DNA from: RGIG4034 sp045628945
Lineage (GTDB): Bacteria > Bacillota > Clostridia > Lachnospirales > Lachnospiraceae
DNA length: 64,000 bases
Reading direction: 5' to 3'
Assembly (NCBI GenBank): GCA_045628945.1
Contig: JAZQQG010000049.1
Location: forward strand, 1-64,000
A program made the translations under genes and the position numbers. Under the pieces are notes generated by a model. The model did not search any database and had not been told where the DNA came from. It saw nothing but the letters and a program-made list of their open reading frames with translations. Positions 50,776 to 59,839 of this stretch are shown piece by piece. Position 1 is the stretch's first letter, and the number at the start of each line of letters is the position of its first letter.

Positions 50776-52131
50776 TTAATCCTCTTCCCCGTATTCGGAA
50801 GTCTCGGCCACAGCCGCTGCGCTTCGTTCCGTACCGGCTGTCGGATGACCTTTTGCCGGCTTCGGGGTTGCCGGCCATCGACGATTGATTCCCCGGAATA
50901 CCCGGCCGACTGTCAGACCCTGCACAATGGTCGTAAACAGAATGGTCACATAGGTCACATACAAAATAAATTGATACGCCCCGAGAGGAAGAAACTCTGC
51001 CGCACTCATGGCAAGTGCCAGGCATAAGCCGCCCTTTAGTCCGCCCCAGGTCATGAGAATGGTAAAGGGATGCAGGTGGTAGCCGTCGGGACACTGGCGA
51101 CTGGCCCAGGTCGAAAACAGAACGCCCAGGTAACGCGCGCCAAGATTAAACACAATAGCCGCTATGGCAATCACCACCATATACTTCACGCCACCGACGA
51201 ATACGAAGGACACGCCGATTAACACGTAGAGAATATAGTTCAGAAGCGTATCGATAATCGCCCAGAAATCCTTGTAATAATCCCGCGGATCGAGATCCTT
51301 GTTTCTTGCCTTGTGGCGATCCATCATGGTCGAGAAATAGATTCCGCATACCACCGAGGCAATGACGCCGGAGAATCCGAAATGCTCACAGATTACATAG
51401 CAGGAGGTCACCGCCATCATCGAAACAAGAATGTGCTTAATCGGATCCTTCGTTGCCTTAATCAGAAAGAAAAACGCAAAGGAAACCAGCATTCCCACAA
51501 ACAGGGCACCGAATACTTCTTTGGCCATTACGCCGAAGAAATTCGAACCCTTCGTATCGAGATAGATTTCCTTGATAAAAATGAACAGCGCCACACCGGT
51601 ACCGTCGTTGAAAAGCGACTCGCCCTCCATAACCGCCGTTACATTCTTCGGAAGTCCCATCTTATTTAAGATTCCCGTCGCCGCAATCGGATCGGTCGGC
51701 GATACAATCGAACCGAGTAAGAAGCAGAGCGTAAATCCAATCTTCATTCCAAGCAACGCCGTCACGCCCCAGAACAATAGGCCGTAGAAGGCCGACGTCA
51801 TCAAAGTAGTCAAAAACGCTAACAGGCTGATGGCCCGGAAGTTGTGCACCAGACTCGGAAGCTTCAATTCGCTGGCACCCGTAAACATCATAAAACAGAG
51901 CAGGACCTTTAACAGGACACGGTCGATTCGGAAGGTATTGAGTGTCTTCATGACATCCTCCATGAATTCAAAAGACCATACTTTCTCAAACAGTGCCAAT
52001 ACGATTCCCACCACCAGCGAAAAGGCCAACAGCACAATCTCATTGGACTGCTTCGTGACCTTCTCATTGAAGAAGAGAATTCCCACCACCAAGATTAATA
52101 ACATTGTAAAAAAAGCAAGAAAATGCTCCAT
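50776..52131 (-). CDS. CPA1-type cation/proton antiporter
   Basis: The 451-residue protein has about twelve membrane helices. It contains GSIVSPTDPIAATGIL and ESLFNDGTGVALFIF, with the paired Asp region that binds the ion in NhaP-type sodium/proton antiporters. The C-terminal 50 residues form a charged cytoplasmic tail. It probably supports pH and sodium homeostasis. The start lies 11 bases after the HAD gene stop, with AAGGGG upstream. Confidence 0.9.
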   Translation of the reverse strand: MEHFLAFFTMLLILVVGILFFNEKVTKQSNEIVLLAFSLVVGIVLALFEKVWSFEFMEDVMKTLNTFRIDRVLLKVLLCFMMFTGASELKLPSLVHNFRAISLLAFLTTLMTSAFYGLLFWGVTALLGMKIGFTLCFLLGSIVSPTDPIAATGILNKMGLPKNVTAVMEGESLFNDGTGVALFIFIKEIYLDTKGSNFFGVMAKEVFGALFVGMLVSFAFFFLIKATKDPIKHILVSMMAVTSCYVICEHFGFSGVIASVVCGIYFSTMMDRHKARNKDLDPRDYYKDFWAIIDTLLNYILYVLIGVSFVFVGGVKYMVVIAIAAIVFNLGARYLGVLFSTWASRQCPDGYHLHPFTILMTWGGLKGGLCLALAMSAAEFLPLGAYQFILYVTYVTILFTTIVQGLTVGRVFRGINRRWPATPKPAKGHPTAGTERSAAAVAETSEYGEED

Positions 52132-52142
52132 GCCCTATCCCC

Positions 52143-52811
52143 TTATATCACCTGTAATATCCCGATACACTCGGTCAGCGAGTGAGCCACCAAAAGGCCC
52201 TCTTCCGTCTCGATTCCGCCCTTACGGTCCAAAAGAATCGGTCGAATCTTCGCTTCGGTCGCTCCTACAACGTCCGACTGATACGAATCTCCAATATGAA
52301 TTACTTCCTCCGGCTTCAGACCGTTCTTGGCAAGGCCGTGGGCAAAGAGCTCCCGATGAGGCTTATATGCTTTTACCTCATCGGCACAGATAATGCCCGC
52401 TGCCGACAGGTTATTCTTTTCCAAAGCCTCATGAACGTATTTCTCGTTGTTATTGGTAATCACATAAATCGGATACGGACAACGGGCGAAGAATTCCTTC
52501 ACATCCTCAAAAATCGGTGCGTTCACCCAGAATCGCTTGACACAGGCAGCCAATTCCTCGTGATTCTCCTGCAAGCCGTACTGTTCCTTAAACACATTCA
52601 GCGCCGCGTACACAATCTCTTCCTCTGTCATAAAGGAATCACCGTAGCTTGCCTCTTCCATCTCCTTAATGATTCCCCACCAGATGCGGACCATCTCACG
52701 AGGGTCACGAACTTCACTGTGGCTGACGATACGCATGACGGCCTGCATCATATCCTCACCGGCCTCCTGCACAATCGTTCCCATATAGTCCAAAAATATA
52801 GCACGTATCAT
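52143..52811 (-). CDS. HAD superfamily hydrolase (haloacid dehalogenase/YjjG-like)
   Basis: ATG 52811 (MIRAIFLDYMGTIVQE) is chosen, with AGAGGA nine bases upstream. Motif I is DYMGT, motif II is YVITNNN, and motif IV is HIGDSYQSDVVGA. A helical cap lies at residues 15-80. It probably removes phosphate from a small metabolite. It starts the short operon with the antiporter gene. Confidence 0.85.
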   Translation of the reverse strand: MIRAIFLDYMGTIVQEAGEDMMQAVMRIVSHSEVRDPREMVRIWWGIIKEMEEASYGDSFMTEEEIVYAALNVFKEQYGLQENHEELAACVKRFWVNAPIFEDVKEFFARCPYPIYVITNNNEKYVHEALEKNNLSAAGIICADEVKAYKPHRELFAHGLAKNGLKPEEVIHIGDSYQSDVVGATEAKIRPILLDRKGGIETEEGLLVAHSLTECIGILQVI

Positions 52812-52886
52812 TTTAGTGAATCCTCTTCCATACATTTGCGCGTAACATGTCTAGTATAACATACTCTTTTCAATTACACAAAGCGA

Positions 52887-52907
52887 AGTCTCCGGGCGGC
52901 TTTCCAC
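52887..52907 (+). repeat. 21-bp direct repeat, left copy (gene remnant)
   Basis: These 21 bases are identical to 53682-53702. In the right copy they encode VSGRLST at the end of the 76-residue gene. The left copy translates to the same peptide in one frame and then diverges. It looks like the scar of an earlier copy of that gene. The surrounding 264-base gap holds nothing else that I can support. Confidence 0.75.
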
Positions 52908-53075
52908 TCTTGACTCCTTTTCTTTTTTCTGCTACGGTTGAACTATCATTTCTATATCCTTATCTTTTTATCACCTATTGTGATACTATTCCATTCGCTT
53001 CGCTCGGGGGAGTCGCGAGTAGAATTCCTAATGACTATCCAGTAACAAAATGTTATACTGTTAGAAGGGAGGCTT

Positions 53076-53504
53076 ATGTTAAGAAAACCCAAGCCGGACT
53101 CCTATGTTGAGCCTATGCCCAGGCGGCAGTTTCATGAACTAATGCGTGAATTTAAGCGGCACGGTGGTACTTATATCGCAAACGCCGAATCCGAACAGTT
53201 TCTCCGTCTTAGAGGTGCTGAAGCATGTGCGCTAAATGAAAATATTATCCTCTTTCGCAGAAAACCCAGCCGCTCCGCCGTATACGAAGAACTATTCCAC
53301 GTTCAACAATTTCGAGAGAATAAGATCGATGGAAGTCCAGTAAATACCTGTGAGTGTGAGATTGAAGCCCAGCAATATCTCTTGGAGAATGCCGTATCAT
53401 TGCAGCTAACCAAGATAGAATTGGAACAAACACGAAATGCATTAATGCGATACACCATGCAGCTAAAAAAGATGAAAGGAGAAGCAAGCGATGACCATCT
53501 GTAA
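53076..53504 (+). CDS. Zincin-like small protein, possible toxin domain
   Basis: The 142 residues contain YEELFHVQQFREN (about residues 69-81), a Glu-Glu-x-x-His core like those of zincin-type metalloprotease toxin domains carried at the ends of polymorphic toxins. It is preceded by RGAEACALNENIILFRRKPSRSAV and followed by ECEIEAQQYLL with a conserved-looking Glu. There is no signal peptide. GGGAGG lies only three bases before the ATG. It overlaps the next gene by 14 bases, a layout usual for toxin and immunity pairs. The toxin assignment is by motif resemblance, not certain. A phage- or element-derived housekeeping peptidase is the alternative. Confidence 0.55.
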   Translation: MLRKPKPDSYVEPMPRRQFHELMREFKRHGGTYIANAESEQFLRLRGAEACALNENIILFRRKPSRSAVYEELFHVQQFRENKIDGSPVNTCECEIEAQQYLLENAVSLQLTKIELEQTRNALMRYTMQLKKMKGEASDDHL

Positions 53505-53721
53505 TGTCCTAAGCACAATCAGCATTGGAAAAAATACCGCCATCGTGGTCGACAGTTCAAGAGATCTGTTTCGAAACGGAACCGGAATTCTTGATGAGAA
53601 AGGAAGACCTCATGAAGTAATATCTGTAGGAATGGACAACCTAATTCCTTCCCCGGTTCCTTCTGATAAAGTTTCTCTACTAGTCTCCGGGCGGCTTTCC
53701 ACCGGCAAAATCTACGTGTAA
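53491..53721 (+). CDS. Small partner protein of the zincin-like gene, possible immunity protein
   Basis: The 76-residue protein (MTICNVLSTISIGKN) overlaps the preceding gene by 14 bases and has AAGGAG nine bases upstream. Its composition suggests a small beta-barrel. I do not recognise a family. The position directly behind the zincin-like gene makes an immunity or antidote role plausible. A 21-base piece of its 3' end also occurs at 52887, upstream of the pair. Confidence 0.55.
   Translation: MTICNVLSTISIGKNTAIVVDSSRDLFRNGTGILDEKGRPHEVISVGMDNLIPSPVPSDKVSLLVSGRLSTGKIYV
53682..53702 (+). repeat. 21-bp direct repeat, right copy
   Basis: Identical to 52887-52907. It lies within the last codons of the 76-residue gene. 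The two copies bracket the cassette, 795 bases apart. Confidence 0.75.
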
Positions 53722-53727
53722 TGATTC

Positions 53728-53758
53728 AAAAAGGGCATCCGCACAATGCAGATGCCCT
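53728..53758 (-). terminator. Terminator of the second DegV gene
   Basis: AGGGCATC pairs with GATGCCCT around an 11-base loop. On the minus strand it is followed by TTTTT. On the plus strand it may also slow the cassette transcript, but the tail there is weak. Confidence 0.8.
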
Positions 53759-53801
53759 AATCTTATATTCTCTTATCCTTTGACCGAGATCGCCGGAGGC
53801 T

Positions 53802-54656
53802 CTATACTACCATAATGATGCCGCCGTCGTTGGCGTACATGGTGGATACGCCACGCATATCGACAACCACAACATTCTTGAAAATTCCCAACTGCAGAAT
53901 CTTCTCTTTTAACTGCTCGGCACGCTCCGCACAATTACAATGGGAGATTGCCAGCACCTTATCCTTGGCATTCGTTGCCGTCGCCACAATATGCTCGATC
54001 ATCTTATCCATGGCCTTGCGCATGCCGTGTCCCTGATTCACCTGCTCGATATCGCCTTCATCGGTGGAGGCCATTACCGGCTTAATCTTCAAGGCCGTAG
54101 CAATCGCTGCCTTCACATTACTGAGACGTCCGCTCTTGCGGAAGGTCTCCAACGTCTCCAGCACGAAGAAGGTGTGCTGACTCTTGATATATTCCTCAAC
54201 GCTTTCGATAATCTCTTCGAAGCTCATTCCGGCCGCCTCACCCTCGGTAATCTTCATACCGATCAGGGTCTCGCCGATGGATGCGGATTTGGAATTAAAT
54301 ACATATACCTGCGTGCGCTGCTCTTCGGGAAGATCCTCTTCTTCCTCCTCTAACATGCTCTTCGCAACCATTGCACTGTTGTAGGAGCCGCTAAGCTTTG
54401 CCGACAAGGTTACGACATAGACACGCTTCGCACCGCGCTTCATCTCATTCAAATAAGCATCCGGGGAAGGGCAAGCGGACTTGGGTCCCTTTAAGCTGGC
54501 AGCTACCTTCTTGATAAAAGACAACTGATCAAAGGACTCATCATCTACGATGTCCTCGCCGTCCACTTGGAGGGTCAGCGCCACATTGCAGTAACGAGGA
54601 TCCTGCTTCATTTCCTCGGTTAATTCGCCACAGCTGTCGATAATAATGCGATACAT
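53802..54656 (-). CDS. DegV family fatty-acid-binding protein
   Basis: This second DegV protein (284 aa) begins YRIIIDSCGELTEEM and has SACPSPDAY, VTLSAKLSGSYNSAM and VYVFNSKSASIGETL. It differs clearly from the copy at 47980, so it may favour a different fatty acid. GGAGG lies before the ATG. Its promoter carries a perfect palindrome in the spacer, suggesting dedicated control. Confidence 0.9.
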   Translation of the reverse strand: MYRIIIDSCGELTEEMKQDPRYCNVALTLQVDGEDIVDDESFDQLSFIKKVAASLKGPKSACPSPDAYLNEMKRGAKRVYVVTLSAKLSGSYNSAMVAKSMLEEEEEDLPEEQRTQVYVFNSKSASIGETLIGMKITEGEAAGMSFEEIIESVEEYIKSQHTFFVLETLETFRKSGRLSNVKAAIATALKIKPVMASTDEGDIEQVNQGHGMRKAMDKMIEHIVATATNAKDKVLAISHCNCAERAEQLKEKILQLGIFKNVVVVDMRGVSTMYANDGGIIMVV

Positions 54657-54694
54657 ATCGGCCCTCCTTTGTTACATCTAATATTCTATATCAG

Positions 54695-54723
54695 ATTATA
54701 TAGTATGAATGCATTCATGTAAA
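54695..54723 (-). promoter_or_regulatory. DegV promoter with a palindrome in the spacer
   Basis: On the minus strand TTTACA (54718-54723) and TATAAT (54695-54700) are 17 bases apart. The spacer and adjoining base hold ATGAATGCATTCAT (54705-54718), a perfect 14-base palindrome, a classical repressor position. Confidence 0.7.
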
Positions 54724-54823
54724 TAGATAATATATTAGATTTGTATAAACTTTTTATAAACTCGGGCCTTTCGATAGCTTTCCTATGGATTTTCGGCGGT
54801 GATTCTACGGTTTTCACTCAAAA

Positions 54824-54856
54824 GAAAAAGGCATGTGAAATCCACTTTCACATGCC
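54824..54856 (-). terminator. Terminator of rsmJ
   Basis: On the minus strand GGCATGTGAAA pairs with TTTCACATGCC around a short loop and is followed by TTTTTCTTTT. Confidence 0.85.
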
Positions 54857-54871
54857 TTGCCTGCTGAATCA

Positions 54872-55627
54872 TCAGACCGGCGTCTGCACAATCACATCAT
54901 ATCGAATAGTACTGCCTTCGATGCTGTAGGAGGGTTTCAGACCTCCCAGATGCTCCGCTTTTGCCGGACGTTTAATCAGAATCTTCTTGGGATGAGCGGC
55001 AAGTGCCGCACGAATCAATTCCTCTCCGTTGTCGCAGGGCTGTTCCAGTCTCTGCAAAAGTTGGAATTTCTTCTTAATCAACCCGGTTTTGGTGCGTCCC
55101 GGAAACATCGGATCCAGCACAATCACATCCGGAGCCTTCCGAAGACCTGTCATGGTGTTCCTGCTGTCGCCCGGCACCACCTTCATACGGGATACAATGG
55201 GGCCTAACACAGGATCTGCCGACGCCCGTCGGATGGAATCCTCCAGAAGTGCGGCAATCACGGGATTGTATTCACAGAGTGTCACCTGACACCCCGCTGC
55301 CGCCAAGAGAAGGGAATCCTCCCCCAGCCCGGCAGTTGCATCCAGCACACACGGACAATCCCCAAGGGTTTTCACCTTCGCCGCCTTCACAATCTGCTCA
55401 CTAAGCAGATTATTCCGCTTTAACCTCGGCAGCATACCGGTAAGATCCCCGCGAAGAAGAAGTCCGTCGGCACACAGTGCAAGACCGTCCCGGTTATAGA
55501 ATAAGCACAGCTCGTTACTGTGAACCGCATGGTTAATATCCTCGCAGTTCTGCATTTCCAAGCCCAGTCGGTCCGCATATTCTTTTCCCTGAGAGAAGTT
55601 CTGCTCTCCTTCCAGCAAAAGAATCAT
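54872..55627 (-). CDS. rsmJ: 16S rRNA (guanine(1516)-N(2))-methyltransferase, RsmJ family
   Basis: The 251-residue protein has LRGDLTGMLPRLKR, the S-adenosylmethionine loop VLDATAGLGEDSLLLAA and the catalytic motif VLDPMFPGRTKT, in the order typical of RsmJ. It methylates a guanine in helix 45-region 16S rRNA. RsmJ is better known from proteobacteria, so substrate identity is inferred. The start overlaps the thrH stop (TAATG). Confidence 0.85.
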   Translation of the reverse strand: MILLLEGEQNFSQGKEYADRLGLEMQNCEDINHAVHSNELCLFYNRDGLALCADGLLLRGDLTGMLPRLKRNNLLSEQIVKAAKVKTLGDCPCVLDATAGLGEDSLLLAAAGCQVTLCEYNPVIAALLEDSIRRASADPVLGPIVSRMKVVPGDSRNTMTGLRKAPDVIVLDPMFPGRTKTGLIKKKFQLLQRLEQPCDNGEELIRAALAAHPKKILIKRPAKAEHLGGLKPSYSIEGSTIRYDVIVQTPV

Positions 55628-56226
55628 TAAAGTGCCTTCTTAATAGCAGCTAAGAGTTCCTCATACTCCTCATAAGCGGGAATATTCGGATACTCTGCCT
55701 TAATGGCATCCGTCGAACGAAATAAGAAGCCTGCCTTGGATGCCTCAATCATACCAAGATCGTTGTGGCTGTCACCACTGGCAATGGTCTCAAAACCGAT
55801 GGACTGTAATGCACGAACGGTGGTATATTTCGATTTCTCACATCTCATACGGAATCCGGTAATCTCGCCGTTATCCGCTACCTCAAGGGTATTGCAGAAA
55901 ATGGCAGGCCAGCCAAGCTTCTTCATTAACGGAGTAGCGAACTGCTCAAAGGTATCGCTTAAGATTACGACCTGCGTAGTGGCACGAAGCTCATCTAAGA
56001 ACTCCTTGGCACCGGGAAGGGGATCAATGGTCGCAATGGTATCCTGAATCTCCTTCAGTCCCAGACCGTGCTCCTTAAGAATCCCGATACGGAACTTCAT
56101 TAACTTATCGTAATCCGGCTCATCACGGGTAGTTCGCTTCAGTTCCGGAATTCCGGTCGCTTCCGCAAAGGCAATCCAAATCTCAGGAACCAGTACACCT
56201 TCAAGATCCAAACATACAATATTCAT
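55627..56226 (-). CDS. thrH: ThrH-type phosphoserine phosphatase / homoserine phosphotransferase
   Basis: The N-terminus NIVCLDLEGVLVPEIW is the ThrH variant of HAD motif I (DLEG). VILSDTFEQFA and SGDSHNDLGMIEASKAG are motifs II and IV. Its 199 residues match the family. ThrH removes phosphate from phosphoserine and can transfer it to homoserine, linking serine and threonine synthesis. GAGAGG precedes the ATG. rsmJ follows with a one-base overlap. Confidence 0.9.
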   Translation of the reverse strand: MNIVCLDLEGVLVPEIWIAFAEATGIPELKRTTRDEPDYDKLMKFRIGILKEHGLGLKEIQDTIATIDPLPGAKEFLDELRATTQVVILSDTFEQFATPLMKKLGWPAIFCNTLEVADNGEITGFRMRCEKSKYTTVRALQSIGFETIASGDSHNDLGMIEASKAGFLFRSTDAIKAEYPNIPAYEEYEELLAAIKKAL

Positions 56227-56288
56227 GGTAAAACCTCTCTATCTTAGTATTTGCCGTCTGCTGTATTCTCTGCAACGGGTTGAATTAA

Positions 56289-56325
56289 GGGCGTGTGAAA
56301 AAGAATATCTCTTTTACACACGCCC
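56289..56325 (-). terminator. Terminator of the GH5 gene
   Basis: GGGCGTGTGAAAAAG pairs with CTTTTACACACGCCC (one mismatch) around a seven-base loop. The minus-strand tail is TTAATTC, so the T-run is weak. Confidence 0.65.
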
Positions 56326-56355
56326 TATTTTAGCAGACGTTTCCGTCAGAATCAA

Positions 56356-58725
56356 TTACTTCACAATCAATTCGAAGGTAATCGTAATGTTGTGAATGTC
56401 ATTGATCGCGGTCTTATCAAGAATTGTTGCAGCAGCGCCTTCCAATACGCCACCCTTGATACGTGCATCATCCGGTCTCTTGCTTACCCAGTCATTAATA
56501 AGATTTACACGAGTACAATGTCTGTCATCGGAGCTGGTGTATGCTCTGGCAATCAGGCTTACTTCCTCTCCATCGTAGGTAATGGACTTAATATCGATGA
56601 TACATCCGGGATAGTTATCCTCACCGGCATTAATTGCAAGAGCTGCGAAGGTAAGTCCGGTATTACCCTGAGGGAAATCCAGGCTTACGGTATACTCGCC
56701 GGCACCATCAACCACTACGTCATGAGGAATAATCGATGCAGGACAATCGGAAGGAGTATAGGTATCCCCTACGTTGTAGTTTCCTGCGCCACCGTTCCAC
56801 ATAATGTAAGCAACGATCTCATCGGAAGTGAATACATCACCAACGGTCTCAAAGGCCTCCGGAGCCGCATCATAGATTGCTGCCATCTCTGCATCAATCT
56901 GTGCCTCGGTCATCGCTGCTTCCGCGCGATGAGAGGAGAAGATCTCTGCCATCTCCGCATTAATCATGGTAAGCGTACTCTTGTTGTAAGAGTTGTTGGT
57001 AGACCAAAGAACCGGGCAGAGGTTATTCTTTTCACATACATCCAGCATATATCTGGAATAGATTTCGGTATTCTCCTTCACTACATCCTTACCGTCAACG
57101 TAGCAGGGAAGAGCGCCCCACTCACCGATGATTACGCCGTAACCCTTATCGGTAAATGCCTTCAGACTTCCAAGAGTCTCCTCCATGTAGTCGAAGTCCT
57201 TCTTGACGCCCCACTTGGAGTAGATTCCGGTATTGTTGTCACCGCAGAATCCCCAAGGATCGTAATAGTGAACAGAAGTAAAGAGCTTGCCGGTTGCGGT
57301 ATCGGTCGGCATGACAAAACGCTTGTCTAAGGTATTTGCAATATTGGTATTGATACCTGCAATCAGTAAGAAACGATCATCGTTGTTTCCACCGGTGCTG
57401 CGAACGATATCAACGAACTTCTGGTTGATGGCGTTGGACATTGCATATACATCCGCACAGTGACCGGACTTTGCCCATCTGGAATTATCATTTAAGTTGT
57501 TACCGAGTTCCTCATTTGCGGACTCGAAAATAAGCATATCAGAGTAATCAGCGAAGGCAGTGGCGATCTGAGTCCACATCTCCTCGTATACCTTCCAAGC
57601 CATATCCACATCAGCCTGCTCGGAAGAACCGAACATTGCCCACCAGCCATAATCCCAGTGGTCGTTTAAGATTACGAACATTTCGCTTTCAATGGCCCAG
57701 CTTACAACTTCCTTAATACGGTCCATGAAGTCTTCATTGATCTCATAATCACCGTTTAAGTAATCCATGGTAGAGGTCCAAGCTACAGGAATACGAATGG
57801 TATCGAAGCCACAATCCTTCATACCCTGAATCATTTCCCTCGTAGTGGTAGGCTGACCCCAGCCTCTCTCGTAGGAAGCAACGCCAAGGTTCTTGCTGCC
57901 GGCAGTTGCCTCGAAGGTGTTTCCTAAGTTAATACCGTTACCAAGAAGCTTGGTAAGTTCTACGGAATTCATATCCGTCAGATCCAGATCGCTGAACTTG
58001 GCATTGTTGGTGCCGGCACTTACCACATCACCGGCTCCGGTGGTATCCTCGGCTTCTCCGCCCCAATCCAGATCGGACAGGGTGAAGGTTACGGATACGG
58101 TCTTTACCTTATCTACGGTAAAGCTTACTACGTGAGTATCAATCTCCTGAACCTCTGCAACTGCAGAGCCTTCCCAGGAGTTCACAGGATCGTTGGTATC
58201 AAACAGACCGTTTCCCTTGAAGGCAGACTTTACATCGCCCTTGGTAATGGTCAGTTCCTGATCGTTTACCTTAACAGAATCGTACTTGATGTTTGCAGCC
58301 TTCAGAGGAGACTGAGCCTTCTCGGAAGCACCAAGATCGTAGATATAGATAGCAGTCAGCTTCTCAATAGCACGGATTCCTGCCGACTTTGCTTCGTCCG
58401 ACAGATCCTTGTCCAGATCAAATGTCAAGGTATACTGGCCTGCTTCGGTTACATAGATCGGATCACCGATTTCGGTACCGTAGTAGTTGGAATCGCCATC
58501 GTTGTACAGCACGTGAAGTGCCAGCTTAATAAAATTCTCCGTATCGGGAGCCGTCGGTTCCGGCTGCGTTTCCGGTGCGGGAGTCGGATCGGGAGTACCC
58601 TGATCTTCCGTCACAGGGCTCGTCTGTGCAGGTTCCTTCTTGTCATTTTTCTTCTTGCCGCAGGCGGTCATCATAGCGAATACCATGGTGATTACCAGCA
58701 GAAGAGCAAGCATTCTCTTTTTCAT
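56356..58725 (-). CDS. Surface lipoprotein endoglucanase-type enzyme (GH5)
   Basis: ATG 58725 is chosen, with AAGGAG six bases upstream. The 789 residues comprise a lipobox signal (TACGKKK), an acidic Pro/Thr linker, a beta domain (about 50-235), the GH5 barrel (about 245-600) and a C-terminal beta domain (about 625-789) resembling the N-terminal one. The barrel has GNGINLGNTFEA, IRIPVAW, acid/base Glu405 (ESANEELG), HYYDPWGF and nucleophile Glu535 (IIGEWGA). It probably cuts cellulose or mixed-linkage beta-glucan at the cell surface. The flanking domains are probable carbohydrate-binding modules. Confidence 0.9.
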   Translation of the reverse strand: MKKRMLALLLVITMVFAMMTACGKKKNDKKEPAQTSPVTEDQGTPDPTPAPETQPEPTAPDTENFIKLALHVLYNDGDSNYYGTEIGDPIYVTEAGQYTLTFDLDKDLSDEAKSAGIRAIEKLTAIYIYDLGASEKAQSPLKAANIKYDSVKVNDQELTITKGDVKSAFKGNGLFDTNDPVNSWEGSAVAEVQEIDTHVVSFTVDKVKTVSVTFTLSDLDWGGEAEDTTGAGDVVSAGTNNAKFSDLDLTDMNSVELTKLLGNGINLGNTFEATAGSKNLGVASYERGWGQPTTTREMIQGMKDCGFDTIRIPVAWTSTMDYLNGDYEINEDFMDRIKEVVSWAIESEMFVILNDHWDYGWWAMFGSSEQADVDMAWKVYEEMWTQIATAFADYSDMLIFESANEELGNNLNDNSRWAKSGHCADVYAMSNAINQKFVDIVRSTGGNNDDRFLLIAGINTNIANTLDKRFVMPTDTATGKLFTSVHYYDPWGFCGDNNTGIYSKWGVKKDFDYMEETLGSLKAFTDKGYGVIIGEWGALPCYVDGKDVVKENTEIYSRYMLDVCEKNNLCPVLWSTNNSYNKSTLTMINAEMAEIFSSHRAEAAMTEAQIDAEMAAIYDAAPEAFETVGDVFTSDEIVAYIMWNGGAGNYNVGDTYTPSDCPASIIPHDVVVDGAGEYTVSLDFPQGNTGLTFAALAINAGEDNYPGCIIDIKSITYDGEEVSLIARAYTSSDDRHCTRVNLINDWVSKRPDDARIKGGVLEGAAATILDKTAINDIHNITITFELIVK

Positions 58726-58751
58726 AACTGTCTCCTTATGATAGTAAAATA

Positions 58752-58773
58752 GGACACCCCTCCAAGAGTGTCC
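58752..58773 (-). terminator. Weak terminator after the dehydrogenase gene
   Basis: GGACAC pairs with GTGTCC around a ten-base loop. The minus-strand tail is TATTTT. It separates the copper operon from the GH5 gene. Confidence 0.5.
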
Positions 58774-58852
58774 TCTCATTGGGATATCCTAATCCTACAC
58801 GAAAAATTAAAAGATGCTAACCATCACAATTATCGCAAAAATACCATCAATT

Positions 58853-59830
58853 TTATTTTTTTCCGGGAAGCACATTCCCATCTGCCTGCAAAATATGCTG
58901 AATGGAATGCTCCACCATATCCGAGATGGCATTCTCGGTGTAAAAAGCCATATGGGGCAGCATCAGCACATTGGGAAGATCCTTTAAAATCGACATCTCA
59001 CGGTGGGCAATGTTGCGGTACTTGTAGTCTCCGTAGAAGATTCCCAGCTCGTTTTCGATGACATCCAGCGCAGCCGCACCCACTTTGCCGGACTCCAGCG
59101 CATCTAAGAATGCGGGGGTATCAATGATGCTTCCGCGGGCGGTATTGATCAGTACCACGCCGTCCTTCATCGTCTTCATGGAGTCTGCATTGACCATGTG
59201 AAAACTCTCCTTGTTGGCAGGCGTATGGAAGGTAATCACGTCCGCCTCGGCAAAAAGCTTCTCCAGGGGCATATACTGTGCAAGTGCCTCCGCCTCCGGA
59301 TTCGGATAAGGATCATAGGCTATCAACCGACAACCGAAACCACTGAGGTTACGAAGAACGTGTGTCCCGATCTTACCGGTTCCCACAACGCCGACCGTCA
59401 GATCTTTCATCTCCCGTCCGATATTGCCGGGCAGGGAATAGTCCATCCCTTCCGCGCGCTTGATAATGGACTTCATGCGACGAAGTGCCATCAAAATAAG
59501 CATAACGGTGTAATCCGCCACACTGCCGGTGGAATAGGTCACGTTGCTTACCAGCATTCCGTACTCCTTCGCCGCCTCAAGATCGATATGATCGTATCCG
59601 ATGGTACGCGTGGAAATATGCTTCACGCCGACCTTCGACCATTCTGCTATGATTGCACGGGTGACGGGCTGGGTAATGACCGACACGCCGTCACAGCCCG
59701 CTGCCAGATGCGCATTTTCCACGGAAGGAATCTCACGAATCGGGACAATCTCCACTCCGTACTGCTTGGAAAACTGATCGAAATATATCGCTTCGTCAAA
59801 ATCTCTGTAATTATACGCTGCAATCTTCAT
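58853..59830 (-). CDS. D-2-hydroxyacid dehydrogenase (D-lactate dehydrogenase/VanH-like)
   Basis: The 325 residues hold the NAD-binding GVVGTGKIGTHV loop, catalytic Arg in NTARGSIID, Glu in IENELGIF and His in LPHMAFYT. The STRTIGYDHIDLEAAKEYG segment is typical of D-lactate dehydrogenase and VanH. It probably reduces pyruvate to D-lactate with NADH. VanA/VanX partners are absent, so vancomycin resistance is unlikely. The ATG lies nine bases after the copA stop with AGGAG, so it belongs to the csoR-copA transcript. Confidence 0.9.
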   Translation of the reverse strand: MKIAAYNYRDFDEAIYFDQFSKQYGVEIVPIREIPSVENAHLAAGCDGVSVITQPVTRAIIAEWSKVGVKHISTRTIGYDHIDLEAAKEYGMLVSNVTYSTGSVADYTVMLILMALRRMKSIIKRAEGMDYSLPGNIGREMKDLTVGVVGTGKIGTHVLRNLSGFGCRLIAYDPYPNPEAEALAQYMPLEKLFAEADVITFHTPANKESFHMVNADSMKTMKDGVVLINTARGSIIDTPAFLDALESGKVGAAALDVIENELGIFYGDYKYRNIAHREMSILKDLPNVLMLPHMAFYTENAISDMVEHSIQHILQADGNVLPGKK

Positions 59831-59839
59831 ACTGTGCTC

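Noticed and set aside
52887..53702. 21-bp repeats as integrase attachment sites
   Set aside because: No integrase or tRNA end is present, and the right copy is part of a coding sequence whose peptide is preserved in the left copy, which fits a gene remnant better.
58853..59830. VanH-type vancomycin resistance gene
   Set aside because: No D-Ala-D-Lac ligase or VanX-like dipeptidase gene is nearby. The gene sits in a copper operon and fits an ordinary D-lactate dehydrogenase.
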